Positions 17,419 through 26,897 of a DNA stretch of 64,000 nt are shown piece by piece (within the stretch, counting starts at the first letter, position 1; each line of letters opens with the position of its first letter). Origin of the DNA: Bacteroidota bacterium (GTDB taxonomy: Bacteria > Bacteroidota > Bacteroidia > B-17B0 > Aurantibacillaceae); contig JACCXH010000026.1 of assembly GCA_013697245.1 (NCBI GenBank), positions 108,033-172,032 on the forward strand, in the 5' to 3' direction. The notes below the pieces were generated by a model. The model was not told the origin of the DNA. It did no database searches and saw only the letters and a program-made list of their open reading frames with translations. Made by a program: the position numbers and the translations under genes.

Positions 17419-19200
17419 ATGATAAACGCACAAAAGATCTTATTAGATACCGTTCAGCAAGCATTGACACAGATATATAACATTAGTAACCCTGCTATTA
17501 CTTTTCAAAAAACACGGAAAGAATTTGAAGGAGATTTTACACTAGTTACTTTTCCTTTTATTAAAGAAACAAAAAAATCACCCGAGCAATTGGGACAAGA
17601 GCTTGGCGAATACCTTATTAAAAACAACCCAAACGTTTCCGCATTTAATGTGGTAAAAGGTTTTTTAAATATTTCATTCACCAACCAATTTTGGTTAGGT
17701 TATTTTGATTCGGTTAAAAATTCAAATACGGTTGGTTACAAAAAAGAAAAAAGTTCCGGCAAAACAATTATGCTGGAATATTCTTCTCCAAACACCAACA
17801 AACCTCTGCATCTTGGTCATGTGCGTAACAACCTCTTAGGTTTTTCGGTGGCGCAGATCTTAAAAGCAAACGGACATCATGTAATTAAAGCAAACATTAT
17901 TAACGACAGAGGAATTCATATTTGCAAAAGTATGTTAGCCTGGCAAAAATTCGGTAATGGCGAAACACCCGCCAGCACTGGCTTAAAAGGCGATTTTTTT
18001 GTGGGAAAATATTATGTGGCTTTTGATAAAGAAAATAAAAAACAAATAGAAGAATTAATTGCTGTTGGAAAAACAAAAGAAGAAGCAGAAAAAAAATCAC
18101 TGTTGATGTTAGAAGCACAGGACATGCTTCGTAAATGGGAGGCCGGTGATAAAGAAGTAGTTGATCTTTGGAAGACCATGAACGGCTGGGTTTACGAAGG
18201 CTTTGCAGTAACTTACAAAACGTTGGGAGTTGACTTTGATAAAATGTATTACGAAAGCAATACGTATTTATTAGGCAAAGAAATTATAGAAGAAGGGTTA
18301 AAGAAAAATATTTTTTATAAAAAAGAAAATGGAAGTATTGCTATTGATCTTAGTTCTGAAGGATTGGATGAAAAAATAGTTTTGCGGAGCGATGGCACAA
18401 GCGTTTACATCACGCAGGATATTGGTACAGCTATTGAGCGTTTTAAAGAATTTCCGCAGCTTAACCAGTTAATTTATACGGTTGGTAACGAGCAGGACTA
18501 TCATTTTAAAGTATTATTTAAGATCTTAGAAAAGTTAGGTTATGATTGGGCAAAGGAATGTTACCATTTAAGTTATGGTATGGTTGAGTTACCTGAAGGA
18601 AAGATGAAGAGTAGGGAAGGCACGGTTGTGGATGCAGATGAATTGATAGAGGAAATGTTTGCCACTGCCACTGCGACTACAAAAGAATTAGGTAAAGTTG
18701 ATGATTTTAATGAAGAAGAATTTAAAGAACTAAATAGAACAATTGGTTTAGGAGCATTAAAATATTTTATTTTAAAAGTTGATCCTAAAAAGAAAATGCT
18801 CTTCGATCCCAAAGAAAGTATTGATTTTAATGGGCATACAGGACCTTTTATTCAATATACCCATGCCAGGATAAAATCAGTGCTGCGTAAAGCTGCTTTT
18901 GATTTTGAAAAAGAAAATGTAGCTGTTGAGATGAGTGCTATTGAAAAAGAACTGGTTAAATTTATTTATGATTTTGAAGGTGTGATAGAAGAATCAGGTT
19001 CAGCTTTTAATCCTGCTTTAGTAGCCAATTATATTTACGAAGTTACTAAACTATACAATCGTTTTTATCATGAAAGCCCTATTTTAAAAGAGGAAGATGC
19101 AAACATCCGGATATTCAGATTGCAGCTTTCAAAATTATGTGCGCAGGCAATTACAAATGCCATGAATTTGTTGGGAATTATTGTGCCCGAAAAAATGTAA
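17419..19200 (+). CDS. argS: Arginyl-tRNA synthetase
   Basis: This encodes 593 residues, normal for bacterial ArgRS. Class I signatures: SPNTNKPLHLGHVRNNLLG with the HIGH-equivalent at H131-LGH134, and the KMSKS-region equivalent GKMKSREGTVVDADEL near residue 395. The N-terminal Arg_tRNA_synt_N (tRNA D-loop) domain and a C-terminal DALR anticodon-binding domain (from about 480: GPFIQYTHARIKSVLRK, ending NAMNLLGIIVPEKM) are complete. It charges tRNA-Arg with arginine. The EI24 gene follows four nucleotides later and is probably in the same transcript. Confidence 0.98.
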   Translation: MINAQKILLDTVQQALTQIYNISNPAITFQKTRKEFEGDFTLVTFPFIKETKKSPEQLGQELGEYLIKNNPNVSAFNVVKGFLNISFTNQFWLGYFDSVKNSNTVGYKKEKSSGKTIMLEYSSPNTNKPLHLGHVRNNLLGFSVAQILKANGHHVIKANIINDRGIHICKSMLAWQKFGNGETPASTGLKGDFFVGKYYVAFDKENKKQIEELIAVGKTKEEAEKKSLLMLEAQDMLRKWEAGDKEVVDLWKTMNGWVYEGFAVTYKTLGVDFDKMYYESNTYLLGKEIIEEGLKKNIFYKKENGSIAIDLSSEGLDEKIVLRSDGTSVYITQDIGTAIERFKEFPQLNQLIYTVGNEQDYHFKVLFKILEKLGYDWAKECYHLSYGMVELPEGKMKSREGTVVDADELIEEMFATATATTKELGKVDDFNEEEFKELNRTIGLGALKYFILKVDPKKKMLFDPKESIDFNGHTGPFIQYTHARIKSVLRKAAFDFEKENVAVEMSAIEKELVKFIYDFEGVIEESGSAFNPALVANYIYEVTKLYNRFYHESPILKEEDANIRIFRLQLSKLCAQAITNAMNLLGIIVPEKM

Positions 19201-19204
19201 GTAA

Positions 19205-20026
19205 ATGAAATTTTTTTCAGACTTTTTTAAAGCTATAACAAATTGTTTTCGGGCATTTTCTTTTCTTTTTGAAAAAGGTTTATGGCCTTATATGTTCGTC
19301 TGTTTATTTTGCTGGCTGTTATTATGGGTATTAAGTATTTACGGTTTATTTATGTTAGCCGACGGGCTTTCTGAATGGATGAGTAAGTATGTAGATTTTA
19401 ATGCCATTCCCGAAAACGGCTATTGGCTTTCGTTTGCCAAGCCATATCTTATCGGGACCTTTCAATTTCTTGTAAAAATATTATTTAAGTTATTGTTTTG
19501 GTTTGCCAGCAGCACACTTATTAAGTATGTTCTCTTAATGATATTATCTCCTGTATTTTCTTTGTTATCAGAAAAAGCAGAAGAAAAATTAACCGGTAAT
19601 ACTTATCCTTTTGTTTTTAAACAACTCTTAAAAGATATTGTAAGAGGCGTGGCTATTAGTTTTAGGAATATGTTACTTGAATATTTTTTTATTTTTAGTT
19701 GTTTTGTGATCTCTATCTTTTTTCCGCCATTATTTGTTATTACAACACCTTTTTTGTTTTTTTTAGGTTGGTATTATATCGGGTTTTCCTTATTGGATTA
19801 TAATTGCGAGCGACATAAATATGGTGTATCAAAAAGTATTCAATTCATAAAAAGTAATAAGGGTACTGCCTGTGGCATTGGTTTTGTTTACAGTTTTTTT
19901 ATGGCTTTACCTTTTTTACCGGGCTCGGTTGTCGGTATTATGTTTGGCCCTTCGCTGGGTGTTATAGGCAGCACAATTAGTTTTCTTGAGATCAATAAAA
20001 AAGATCCGGCACAGAATAAAGTATAA
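19205..20026 (+). CDS. EI24 (CysZ-like) inner-membrane protein
   Basis: This encodes 273 residues and is very hydrophobic, with segments near 28-52, 85-120, 158-190 and 215-250. The overall pattern, including VLLMILSPVFSLLSEKAEEK and the later GWYYIGFSLLDY and LPGSVVGIMFGPSLGVIGST, matches the EI24 family, which includes the sulfate permease CysZ. Transport substrate here is unknown; no sulfur genes are near. It follows argS by four nucleotides. Its stop codon is one nucleotide from the end of the convergent AraC gene. Confidence 0.85.
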   Translation: MKFFSDFFKAITNCFRAFSFLFEKGLWPYMFVCLFCWLLLWVLSIYGLFMLADGLSEWMSKYVDFNAIPENGYWLSFAKPYLIGTFQFLVKILFKLLFWFASSTLIKYVLLMILSPVFSLLSEKAEEKLTGNTYPFVFKQLLKDIVRGVAISFRNMLLEYFFIFSCFVISIFFPPLFVITTPFLFFLGWYYIGFSLLDYNCERHKYGVSKSIQFIKSNKGTACGIGFVYSFFMALPFLPGSVVGIMFGPSLGVIGSTISFLEINKKDPAQNKV

Positions 20027-20027
20027 T

Positions 20028-20900
20028 TTAATGTCGGTTCTTTTTAAGAAAAGACGAAGCAGTTTCACCGGATCGTTTTTTAAATAACCTCGAGAAATAA
20101 GAAACATCCATATAACCTAGACTTTCTGAAATCTGGTTAATGGTAAGCTGACTATGTGTTAAAGCCCGTTTAGCTTCTAAAATTATTTTATCGGTAATAA
20201 GATCTGTCGTTGTTTTATTTAAGCACGACTTGCAGATCCTGTTAAGATGTTTCTCACTTATTGCCATTAGTTCGGCATATTGATTTGGATATTTTAATGC
20301 TTTATAATTAAGATCTATCAAATTCTCGAGTTCTTTTAATTTTGATAAATATAATTGGCTCCCTATTTGTTTTGCAGGCGGGTACAACCTCGTTAAGTCA
20401 ATATAAGCAAGGGTTACAAGCGTATGAAGTTTTTGCGCTTTCAATAAATTATCTGCTTCAAATTCTTTTTTAATCTCAGAAAAAAGTGCTTCAAACTTTT
20501 GTCTGGAATTATCTTTAATATTTATTAATGGTGGATTATGTATAGAACTAAAAAATGGATAATCCTGTATGTTTTGAGAGATCGATCTGCTGTCATAAAA
20601 TTGTTTAGAATGAAAAAAAACATATCCGTCAATATCTTTCGAAAGCTTCCAATTATGTGTTTGTCCTGGACGTAGAAGAAAAATTGCACCCGGAACAACT
20701 TTATAGTTTATGAAATCTATTTCGTGGGTCCCACTACCATGTGTGAATAATACAACAAGAAAAAAATCGTGTTTATGTGGTGTATGAATAAAATGATGAT
20801 TCTTTAAATGATCGGGTAGGACATTAGAATAAAACTCATTCTCGCTATTAAAATGTTTAAAATCCTCGATATTATATACCGGAAGCTCCTTTTTAGTCAT
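20028..20900 (-). CDS. AraC-family transcriptional regulator
   Basis: This encodes 290 residues. The N-terminal cupin-like sensor (HTPHKHDFFLVVLFTHGSG, then NYKVVPGAIFLLRPGQTHNW) is followed by two helix-turn-helix motifs at the C-terminus (AELMAISEKHLNRICKSCLN and LTINQISESLGYMDVSYFSR with LFKKRSGETASSFLK). The frame is open upstream to 20999, but the ATG at 20900 directly follows a perfect -7 box, so the shorter start is chosen. It is divergent from a DUF983 gene, with about 105 bp between starts; it may control that gene or itself. The ligand is unknown. Confidence 0.9.
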   Translation of the reverse strand: MTKKELPVYNIEDFKHFNSENEFYSNVLPDHLKNHHFIHTPHKHDFFLVVLFTHGSGTHEIDFINYKVVPGAIFLLRPGQTHNWKLSKDIDGYVFFHSKQFYDSRSISQNIQDYPFFSSIHNPPLINIKDNSRQKFEALFSEIKKEFEADNLLKAQKLHTLVTLAYIDLTRLYPPAKQIGSQLYLSKLKELENLIDLNYKALKYPNQYAELMAISEKHLNRICKSCLNKTTTDLITDKIILEAKRALTHSQLTINQISESLGYMDVSYFSRLFKKRSGETASSFLKKNRH

Positions 20901-20903
20901 ATA

Positions 20904-20911
20904 CAAAGTTA
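20904..20911 (-). promoter_or_regulatory. -7 box abutting the AraC regulator gene
   Basis: TAACTTTG on the minus strand, three nucleotides before the ATG, implying a leaderless or nearly leaderless message. Confidence 0.55.
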
Positions 20912-21004
20912 TTAAAAATGTCTTTATTGTGCTATTTTTAGAGAAGATCATTATATCAGGAAAGCTAATTATTTTAGATATTTGTATATACAAAAACAAA
21001 GATT

Positions 21005-21361
21005 ATGAAAGAGAGCAAAAATAAAATAAGCAATATGGTAAAAGGTAAATGCCCCAATTGTGGTAAAGCAGATGTGTTTTATAAGAACCTACTGTTATTA
21101 AGTTTGCCAAAAATGAAAGACGATTGTGATGTTTGTAATTATCATTTCAATCGTGAGCCGGGTTATTTCCTTGGCGCCATGTATATTAGCTACGGCCTGG
21201 CAGTATTTGAAGGTATTCTTACATTTTTACTGTGCTATTTCGTATTTCCAAAAATGGAAACATTATATGTTGCATTGACAGTTTGCGCTGTAGTTTTTAT
21301 TTTATCAATGCGTAACTATAAATGGTCGAGGGTATTTTACATGTACATTTTCCCTAATTAA
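21005..21361 (+). CDS. DUF983 membrane protein with zinc-finger-like N-terminus
   Basis: This encodes 118 residues. The family pattern is clear: GKCPNCGKADVFYKN, then a second cysteine pair CDVCNYHF, the EPGYFLGAMYISYGLAVF segment that starts the first of two membrane helices, and a WSRVFYMYIF end. The two CxxC pairs suggest a small zinc site in front of the membrane part. The function of DUF983 is unknown. It is transcribed divergently from the AraC regulator, and its stop codon is two nucleotides from the end of the convergent gene. Confidence 0.9.
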   Translation: MKESKNKISNMVKGKCPNCGKADVFYKNLLLLSLPKMKDDCDVCNYHFNREPGYFLGAMYISYGLAVFEGILTFLLCYFVFPKMETLYVALTVCAVVFILSMRNYKWSRVFYMYIFPN

Positions 21362-21363
21362 TT

Positions 21364-21870
21364 TTAAATGCTAAACGTTACTTTTAAAATAATTCTTAAT
21401 ATTGGTAAGCTTACGCCAATTGTAGTGCAAATGATAGCGTATTTAAACAAGCTATATTTCATAGATGCCACGCGCGAATTAATAATGATCTGGTCGATTA
21501 AATTATTTTCTATAGGTGTGAATAGATGATCAGCGTGTGTTTTACAGATCTCGTTCTTAAACTCATCGTTTGTGAGTTGTGCAATGCTTCCATTAAAATA
21601 TAAATTAGGATCTTTTGTTTTGCTTTTTGTTACCGGTGTTTTAAATGTTCTGGGATAAAGCGAAATTAGTGTGAGGAAAATAGAGCTTCCTAAAAATAAT
21701 AACGATAAAATTATCAAGGACCAGTGTAAATGACTTGCAAAGGCACTGTAAACAGTTAAGATTCCAAAAATCAAGCCACTGTTTAAAACAATTAGGCCCG
21801 CATGTTTTGCTTCTGCAAATTTAAGCCACTCGTTTACATTTTGAAAAATATCCTTCAGATCTTCCTTCAT
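21364..21870 (-). CDS. Pycsar-effector-like (PycTM/DUF5706-type) membrane protein
   Basis: This encodes 168 residues. The N-terminal helix NEWLKFAEAKHAGLIVLNSG runs into two membrane helices (about 22-42 and 48-70). A cytoplasmic middle holds NLYFNGSIAQLTNDEF and a QIIINSRVASMKYSLFKYA segment, and a third helix ends the protein (about 143-165). This arrangement (WLKFAEAK, LYF.G.IAQL, Q...NS.VA..KY) is that of the PycTM effectors, which in Pycsar anti-phage systems respond to cyclic pyrimidine nucleotides and damage the membrane. No nucleotide cyclase is present nearby, so this is an orphan, and its role is inferred only from family resemblance. It has no clear promoter box. Confidence 0.62.
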   Translation of the reverse strand: MKEDLKDIFQNVNEWLKFAEAKHAGLIVLNSGLIFGILTVYSAFASHLHWSLIILSLLFLGSSIFLTLISLYPRTFKTPVTKSKTKDPNLYFNGSIAQLTNDEFKNEICKTHADHLFTPIENNLIDQIIINSRVASMKYSLFKYAIICTTIGVSLPILRIILKVTFSI

Positions 21871-21884
21871 ACATTCAAATCTAC

Positions 21885-21922
21885 AAAAAAAGAGAGAACC
21901 TTTTATTGGTTCTCTCTTTTTA
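21885..21922 (-). terminator. Intrinsic terminator after the third giant protein gene
   Basis: AAAAAGAGAGAACC, seven-base loop, GGTTCTCTCTTTTT. T-runs exist on both strands. It lies just downstream of the giant gene's stop on the minus strand and insulates the Pycsar-like gene. Confidence 0.9.
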
Positions 21923-21943
21923 AAATTAATTAATAAAATTCAA

Positions 21944-24900
21944 TTATTTATTTAATGTAACATGACCCGTATAGGTCTTAACCTTAGAGTTAGGAAGGGT
22001 TACGTGTATCTTCCAAACATAAACATCTTCTTTACACGCAACACCTTTAAAAGTTCCATCCCATGATTGGAAAAAATCAGATGTCGCAAATAGTCTTTCT
22101 CCCCACCTATCAAAGATCATCATATCGTATTTTAATATGCCATGTCCTTTAGGGAAGAAAGTATCATTCATGCCATCGCCATTTGGTGTAAAGGCATTTG
22201 GTACATAAAAACTATTATCCTCGCCAACAACAATTGATTTAACTACTGTATCGGCACATCCCCATTTATTTTTTACGATCAAAGCTACCGGATAACTGCC
22301 CGCTTCGGCAAAGAGATAAGAAGGATTTTGACTTGTTTGAACATAGTTATTATTGTTTACAAAATACCAACTCCAGCTGTTTAAGCTATCCCCTTTTGTA
22401 ACATCATCAAATAATACGTTATCCACATTTTCAATAGGATTATAAGGCGAATACTCAAAATTGGCAACCGGCACAGGGTAAGCTGTAATAGTATAGGTTG
22501 TACTATTAGGGCAACCATTTGCGTCAACAAAACTAGCTTTTACTAAATATTTGCCTGCTTGTGAGATACAATAATTTAAAGTAGAACCATTAAAGCCTTG
22601 TCCGTTTATAAGCCAAGATGAACTTACGATTGAGGCGCTACCGGCTGCGGCACTTAAACTAAAATTAGAACAAAATGGAACACAGTTCTTATTGTTATCA
22701 CTTAATAAATTTGCAGTAGGGAATGGATCAATTATTACAACAGTACTGGTGAATCCCTGGCAACCATTATTATCGGTTACGCCTAAAGTATAAACCCCTC
22801 CATCTGATACTCCGCTTGCAGTAAAGCTTGTGCTAACGTTTGGTGAAAGGAAATTATTTGGTCCGGTCCATTGATATAATAAAAAACCCGGAGGGCCTTG
22901 TAAATTAATTTGGTTATTTATACAAGCCCTTGCGGTTGAAGTAATTGTTGGAATAGGTAATGGATTTGCAACAACATTTGCAATAGTAATACTTGTACAG
23001 GTATTAACACCCGTTACCGTAACAGTATAGTTACCGGTGGTAAGATTGTTTACAATAGGAATTGTTGGGTTAGCAACATTGGATGTAAATCCTGCAGGTC
23101 CAACCCACGAATAACTTGCTCCACCGGTTGCACTTAATGTTGCGGGTTTTCCAAAACAAACTGTGGCACCATTTGCCAAGGCGGAAGGGTTAGCTAGAAT
23201 AGTAACCGATGTGTTTGCTACAGCCTGACAACCGTTGGCATTTGTAACCGTTACAATATATAAACCAGATTGAGTATTTATAGTTGCAGAAATTGATGGA
23301 TTTGAAACTGCACTATTAAATCCTGAAGGACCTGTCCATGAATAACTTGTGCCGCCTGTAGCAGTTAAGAATAGATTTTTGGTCTCACAAATTGGTCCGT
23401 TATTAACGGCTGTTGGAACTGGTAATGGATTAACGGTAACAGATTGAATGGTACTTACCGAACAGATACCTGCAGTTGCAATCACCGTATACATTCCACT
23501 TGCAGGCACAGTTACGTTTGTTATAGATGGATTTTGTATCAAACTATTAAATCCGTTTGGCCCTGTCCATATAAAAGAAGCGCCCGCACTTCCAATAACA
23601 TTTAAAGTTAAGGTAGCGCCTGCACATGGTGTATTAGCCACAATGCTCGGTGTTGGCAAGGCAATTACAAGAACATTTGCAACGGCAGTGTTTGTGCAAC
23701 CAACAGAGCTTGTAACCGTTACGTTATAAACGCCTGTCATTGTAACTTGTGCATTTGTTATTACTGTATTTTGTGCAATTGCTGTAAACCCGCCTGGTCC
23801 TGTCCACGCATAGACAGATCCCGGTATTGAGTTAGCATTGATACTCATATTTTGACCAACGCAAATAGAGGAACCTTGTGCGGATAAAGTAGGAGTAGGG
23901 TTAACAGTAACATTAGTGGTAGTAAAATTTTTGCAGCTATTTACGTCGGTAACTGTAACTGTATAAACGCCGGAGTTACTTGGACTGGCAATTGCAATGG
24001 TGGGATTTTGACTGTTGGAAGTAAACGCAGCAGGTCCCGTCCACGTATAAGTTACCGAGGCGCTTGAATTTAAATTTAATGTTTGCCCATTACAAATCGG
24101 GCCATTGTTTGAAGCGGTCGGTGTTGGCAATGCGTTAACCGTTATCGACTGCGATATGTTTGCAGAACAGGTTCCAACAAAAGCAATCAAAGAATAATTA
24201 CCCGAACCTGCTAGCGTAATGTTATTTATTGTTGGGGTAGCAGATGTAGAATTAAAGCCATTTGGGCCATTCCATTGATAAGTTAAACCACCGCCTGCTG
24301 TTAATGTTAATGCGCTTCCAAAACAAACGGGCGCATTGGAAGTTATACTCGGAGCAGGCAATGAAAGAACAGTAACATTTGCTGTAGCAGTATTTACACA
24401 GCCAACAGAACTTGTTACTGTTAAATTATATACGCCTGACATTGTTAACGTGGCATTGGCAATAATAGGGTTTTGGGCATTTGAAGTATATCCTCCGGGG
24501 CCTGACCATGAATAGGTAGATCCGGCAAGAGAATTTGCGAATAAATTAATGGTTGTATTTAAACAAACCGTTGCTCCTGTAGTGCTAATGGTTGGAGTTG
24601 GGTTAATAGTAATAGACGAAGTAACTGTTGCAGTACAACCGTTAACACTTATAGCTGTTAAAGTATAAATGCCACTATTAGCCGGTGAGGCTGGATTAAT
24701 TACCGGGTTTTGAAGTGTAGAGGTAAATGCGGCAGGTCCTGTCCAGGAATAAGTGTTACCACCACTTGCACCTAAGTTTAGCGATAAGCCGTTACAAATA
24801 GGAGTGTTACTGGTTAAGGTTGGAGTTGGAAGCGGGTTAATGGTCAATAAGCTGGTGGTTGATACAGAGCACCCGTTATTAGAAGCAGTTAAGGTATAAA

Positions 24901-26728
24901 CACCGGTTGCTAATGTACTTGCATTTGTAATTGTTGGGTTTTGTAATAAACTGGTGAATCCATTTGGGCCAACCCAGTTATAGGTTGCGCCACCGCTACC
25001 GGTTAAATTTAAATTATTGGTTGCGCAAATAGGGGCATTACTTCCAATAGCCGGAACCGGCAATGCAAAAACCGTTACGTTAGCAACCGCCGTATTTTTG
25101 CAGCCCGCAGTACTTGTAACGGTTAAGTTATAAGGCCCGGTCATTAAAGTGGTTGAAGCTGCGATAACGGGATTTTGAACATTTGAACTAAAACCACCAG
25201 GGCCACTCCATGAGTAGGTCGCTCCTGCCAATGAATTGGCAGTAAGGTTTATTGGTTGTCCGGCACAGACCGTGACGTTAGCAATTGTTATTGTTGGCGT
25301 TGGATTTACTAAAACCTGTGTTGTTTGAGTTCCAACACAACCTATGGGGTTGGTAAATGATATCGTATAAATTTGGGTTGCTGCAGGACTTGCTACAACG
25401 TTAGGGCCATTAGATGTGTTTAAACTTGCCGGTGGACTCCAAGTATAAGTAGATGCCCCGCTGGCATTTAAATTCGCACTAAAAGTTTGACAAATAGTTC
25501 CGCTATTAACTGTAATTGGGGTTAAAGCTGCAGTAACAACGTTAACGGTTGCACTTCCTGTTAAACAACCAGTAGCATCTTTTACAAAAACAGTATAAGT
25601 TCCGGAAGACAAACCTGTAGCAACAGAAGTACTTTGAGCCGAGGGTGTCCAGGTATAAGAATAGGGGGCGGTACCGCCGGCTACTGTAACAGTGGCATTT
25701 GAAGTAGGGCAAGACGGGGTGCTGCTTGCTGTTACAGTTAAGCCTGTAGCAATAGTGCAGGCACTACAATTTGTTCGGTAATATAATCCTTCAGCAACGA
25801 TATTAAAACAATCGCCACCGCTTAAAAGGCCAAAACCGGCGGTAGTTTGTCCGGAAGTAATTGCCGGTGATCCCGCCATCACAATATTATCCCACCAATC
25901 CTGCGTCGCAGAAGGATAAGTAAAATTAGAAGTTGCACTGTTCATAAAACAATTTGCATTACCTACATTTTGAAGATCGCTAACAATCATAAAAGCGTTT
26001 GCAAAAGTAGAAGCGGCACAGGCACTCCAGCCGCCCAAAGTATTGTTTACTTGCGCGCCAATTCCAACCTGGCAGCCATCTCCTATTACGATATGGCCGG
26101 TGTATAATTGTGAAAGGTCTCTGTATACAATAATTATACTCGCACCATCCATATCATTTCCGGCACTAGGCGGACTTGTTGGAATTCCTGACACATTATA
26201 GTTTCCATTTCCAGATATTAAAGCTGTAATATCTGCCCTGTAATTATATGTACCTGTGTATCCCCAACATTTATCAACATCCTGACCAATCATCGTCATT
26301 GGAAAAACAGATGATGTTGCCGCCGGATTTTGAACCGTTGAGCTAAAAGCAAGTCCATTGCCAGAACCACCCGTATATAAAAAAGCTTTTAAAATAACAT
26401 TACAAGGAGGAAGACCTGATATACTTATGGCGCAGGGTTGATTTGGCCCCGGCGAAGGAATTCTTTTTCCTAATTTAACTTGACCTAAAACATAATTTAA
26501 ACCACAGGCAGTAGCCATATAACTATTAACAATGTTACCATTTCCATTCATAATGGTATTATTGTTATTGCCCTTAGGTTTATTAATATTGGTTGCAAGA
26601 CACGTAGAGCAGGTAGTGCCGGGCATGTAAGGATTTAATGTATAGGTTTGGGCTTCGCCGTTAAATAAAAGGGCAGAAAGAAGTAAAGTGAGCGAAGTAA
26701 TGAAACGGAAGTAGATTTTTGTACTCAT
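21944..26728 (-). CDS. Giant secreted repeat protein with CHU_C C-terminus
   Basis: This encodes 1594 residues. It has a signal peptide (SLTLLLSALLFNGEAQT) and an N-terminal region of about 300 residues (QPCAISISGLPPCNVILKAF, MDGASIIIVYRDLS, a DUF3344-like pattern of repeat surface proteins). Then come twelve Ig-like modules of about 78 residues, each with the core [YF]-x-W-x-GP-x-x-[FY] followed by QNP and SG-Y-T/N-hydrophobic-TV. The last are a PKD-like module (WSWYFVNNNNYVQTSQNP) and a CHU_C tail (YVPNAFTPNGDGMNDTFF, IFDRWGERLF). Type IX secretion and surface display are inferred from the tail. A TAACTTTA box (26745-26752) may be its -7 element. The modules have a higher-order organisation listed separately. 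Confidence 0.88.
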   Translation of the reverse strand: MSTKIYFRFITSLTLLLSALLFNGEAQTYTLNPYMPGTTCSTCLATNINKPKGNNNNTIMNGNGNIVNSYMATACGLNYVLGQVKLGKRIPSPGPNQPCAISISGLPPCNVILKAFLYTGGSGNGLAFSSTVQNPAATSSVFPMTMIGQDVDKCWGYTGTYNYRADITALISGNGNYNVSGIPTSPPSAGNDMDGASIIIVYRDLSQLYTGHIVIGDGCQVGIGAQVNNTLGGWSACAASTFANAFMIVSDLQNVGNANCFMNSATSNFTYPSATQDWWDNIVMAGSPAITSGQTTAGFGLLSGGDCFNIVAEGLYYRTNCSACTIATGLTVTASSTPSCPTSNATVTVAGGTAPYSYTWTPSAQSTSVATGLSSGTYTVFVKDATGCLTGSATVNVVTAALTPITVNSGTICQTFSANLNASGASTYTWSPPASLNTSNGPNVVASPAATQIYTISFTNPIGCVGTQTTQVLVNPTPTITIANVTVCAGQPINLTANSLAGATYSWSGPGGFSSNVQNPVIAASTTLMTGPYNLTVTSTAGCKNTAVANVTVFALPVPAIGSNAPICATNNLNLTGSGGATYNWVGPNGFTSLLQNPTITNASTLATGVYTLTASNNGCSVSTTSLLTINPLPTPTLTSNTPICNGLSLNLGASGGNTYSWTGPAAFTSTLQNPVINPASPANSGIYTLTAISVNGCTATVTSSITINPTPTISTTGATVCLNTTINLFANSLAGSTYSWSGPGGYTSNAQNPIIANATLTMSGVYNLTVTSSVGCVNTATANVTVLSLPAPSITSNAPVCFGSALTLTAGGGLTYQWNGPNGFNSTSATPTINNITLAGSGNYSLIAFVGTCSANISQSITVNALPTPTASNNGPICNGQTLNLNSSASVTYTWTGPAAFTSNSQNPTIAIASPSNSGVYTVTVTDVNSCKNFTTTNVTVNPTPTLSAQGSSICVGQNMSINANSIPGSVYAWTGPGGFTAIAQNTVITNAQVTMTGVYNVTVTSSVGCTNTAVANVLVIALPTPSIVANTPCAGATLTLNVIGSAGASFIWTGPNGFNSLIQNPSITNVTVPASGMYTVIATAGICSVSTIQSVTVNPLPVPTAVNNGPICETKNLFLTATGGTSYSWTGPSGFNSAVSNPSISATINTQSGLYIVTVTNANGCQAVANTSVTILANPSALANGATVCFGKPATLSATGGASYSWVGPAGFTSNVANPTIPIVNNLTTGNYTVTVTGVNTCTSITIANVVANPLPIPTITSTARACINNQINLQGPPGFLLYQWTGPNNFLSPNVSTSFTASGVSDGGVYTLGVTDNNGCQGFTSTVVIIDPFPTANLLSDNNKNCVPFCSNFSLSAAAGSASIVSSSWLINGQGFNGSTLNYCISQAGKYLVKASFVDANGCPNSTTYTITAYPVPVANFEYSPYNPIENVDNVLFDDVTKGDSLNSWSWYFVNNNNYVQTSQNPSYLFAEAGSYPVALIVKNKWGCADTVVKSIVVGEDNSFYVPNAFTPNGDGMNDTFFPKGHGILKYDMMIFDRWGERLFATSDFFQSWDGTFKGVACKEDVYVWKIHVTLPNSKVKTYTGHVTLNK
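23200..25303 (-). repeat. Higher-order repeat: three copies of a three-module (A-B-C) unit
   Basis: Modules 2, 5 and 8 share the ANS..G..Y.W.GPGG core and an LTVTSS.GC end. Modules 3, 6 and 9 share the SNAP/WxGPNGF type, and 4, 7 and 10 the NGPICNG.../WTGPAAF type. The unit is about 700 bp (about 235 residues), with boundaries near 25303, 24605, 23903 and 23200. Confidence 0.85.
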
Positions 26729-26897
26729 TAAGAAAGGGTTTTCCTAAAGTTACGGGATATGTAAAAAGAACACAATCTATTTACTCATCCAAACACATTG
26801 CTCACGAAATATAATATCGATCTTTTTTAATTAAAACGATTTAATGCGAAAATGGGAAGAATCTAAACTGAAAAGTTTAGGAAATGAAAGTTTAAAA

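Noticed and set aside
20028..22000. Complete Pycsar anti-phage operon
   Set aside because: Only an effector-like protein is present; neighbours are an AraC regulator, DUF983 and a surface protein, and no nucleotide cyclase domain was seen.
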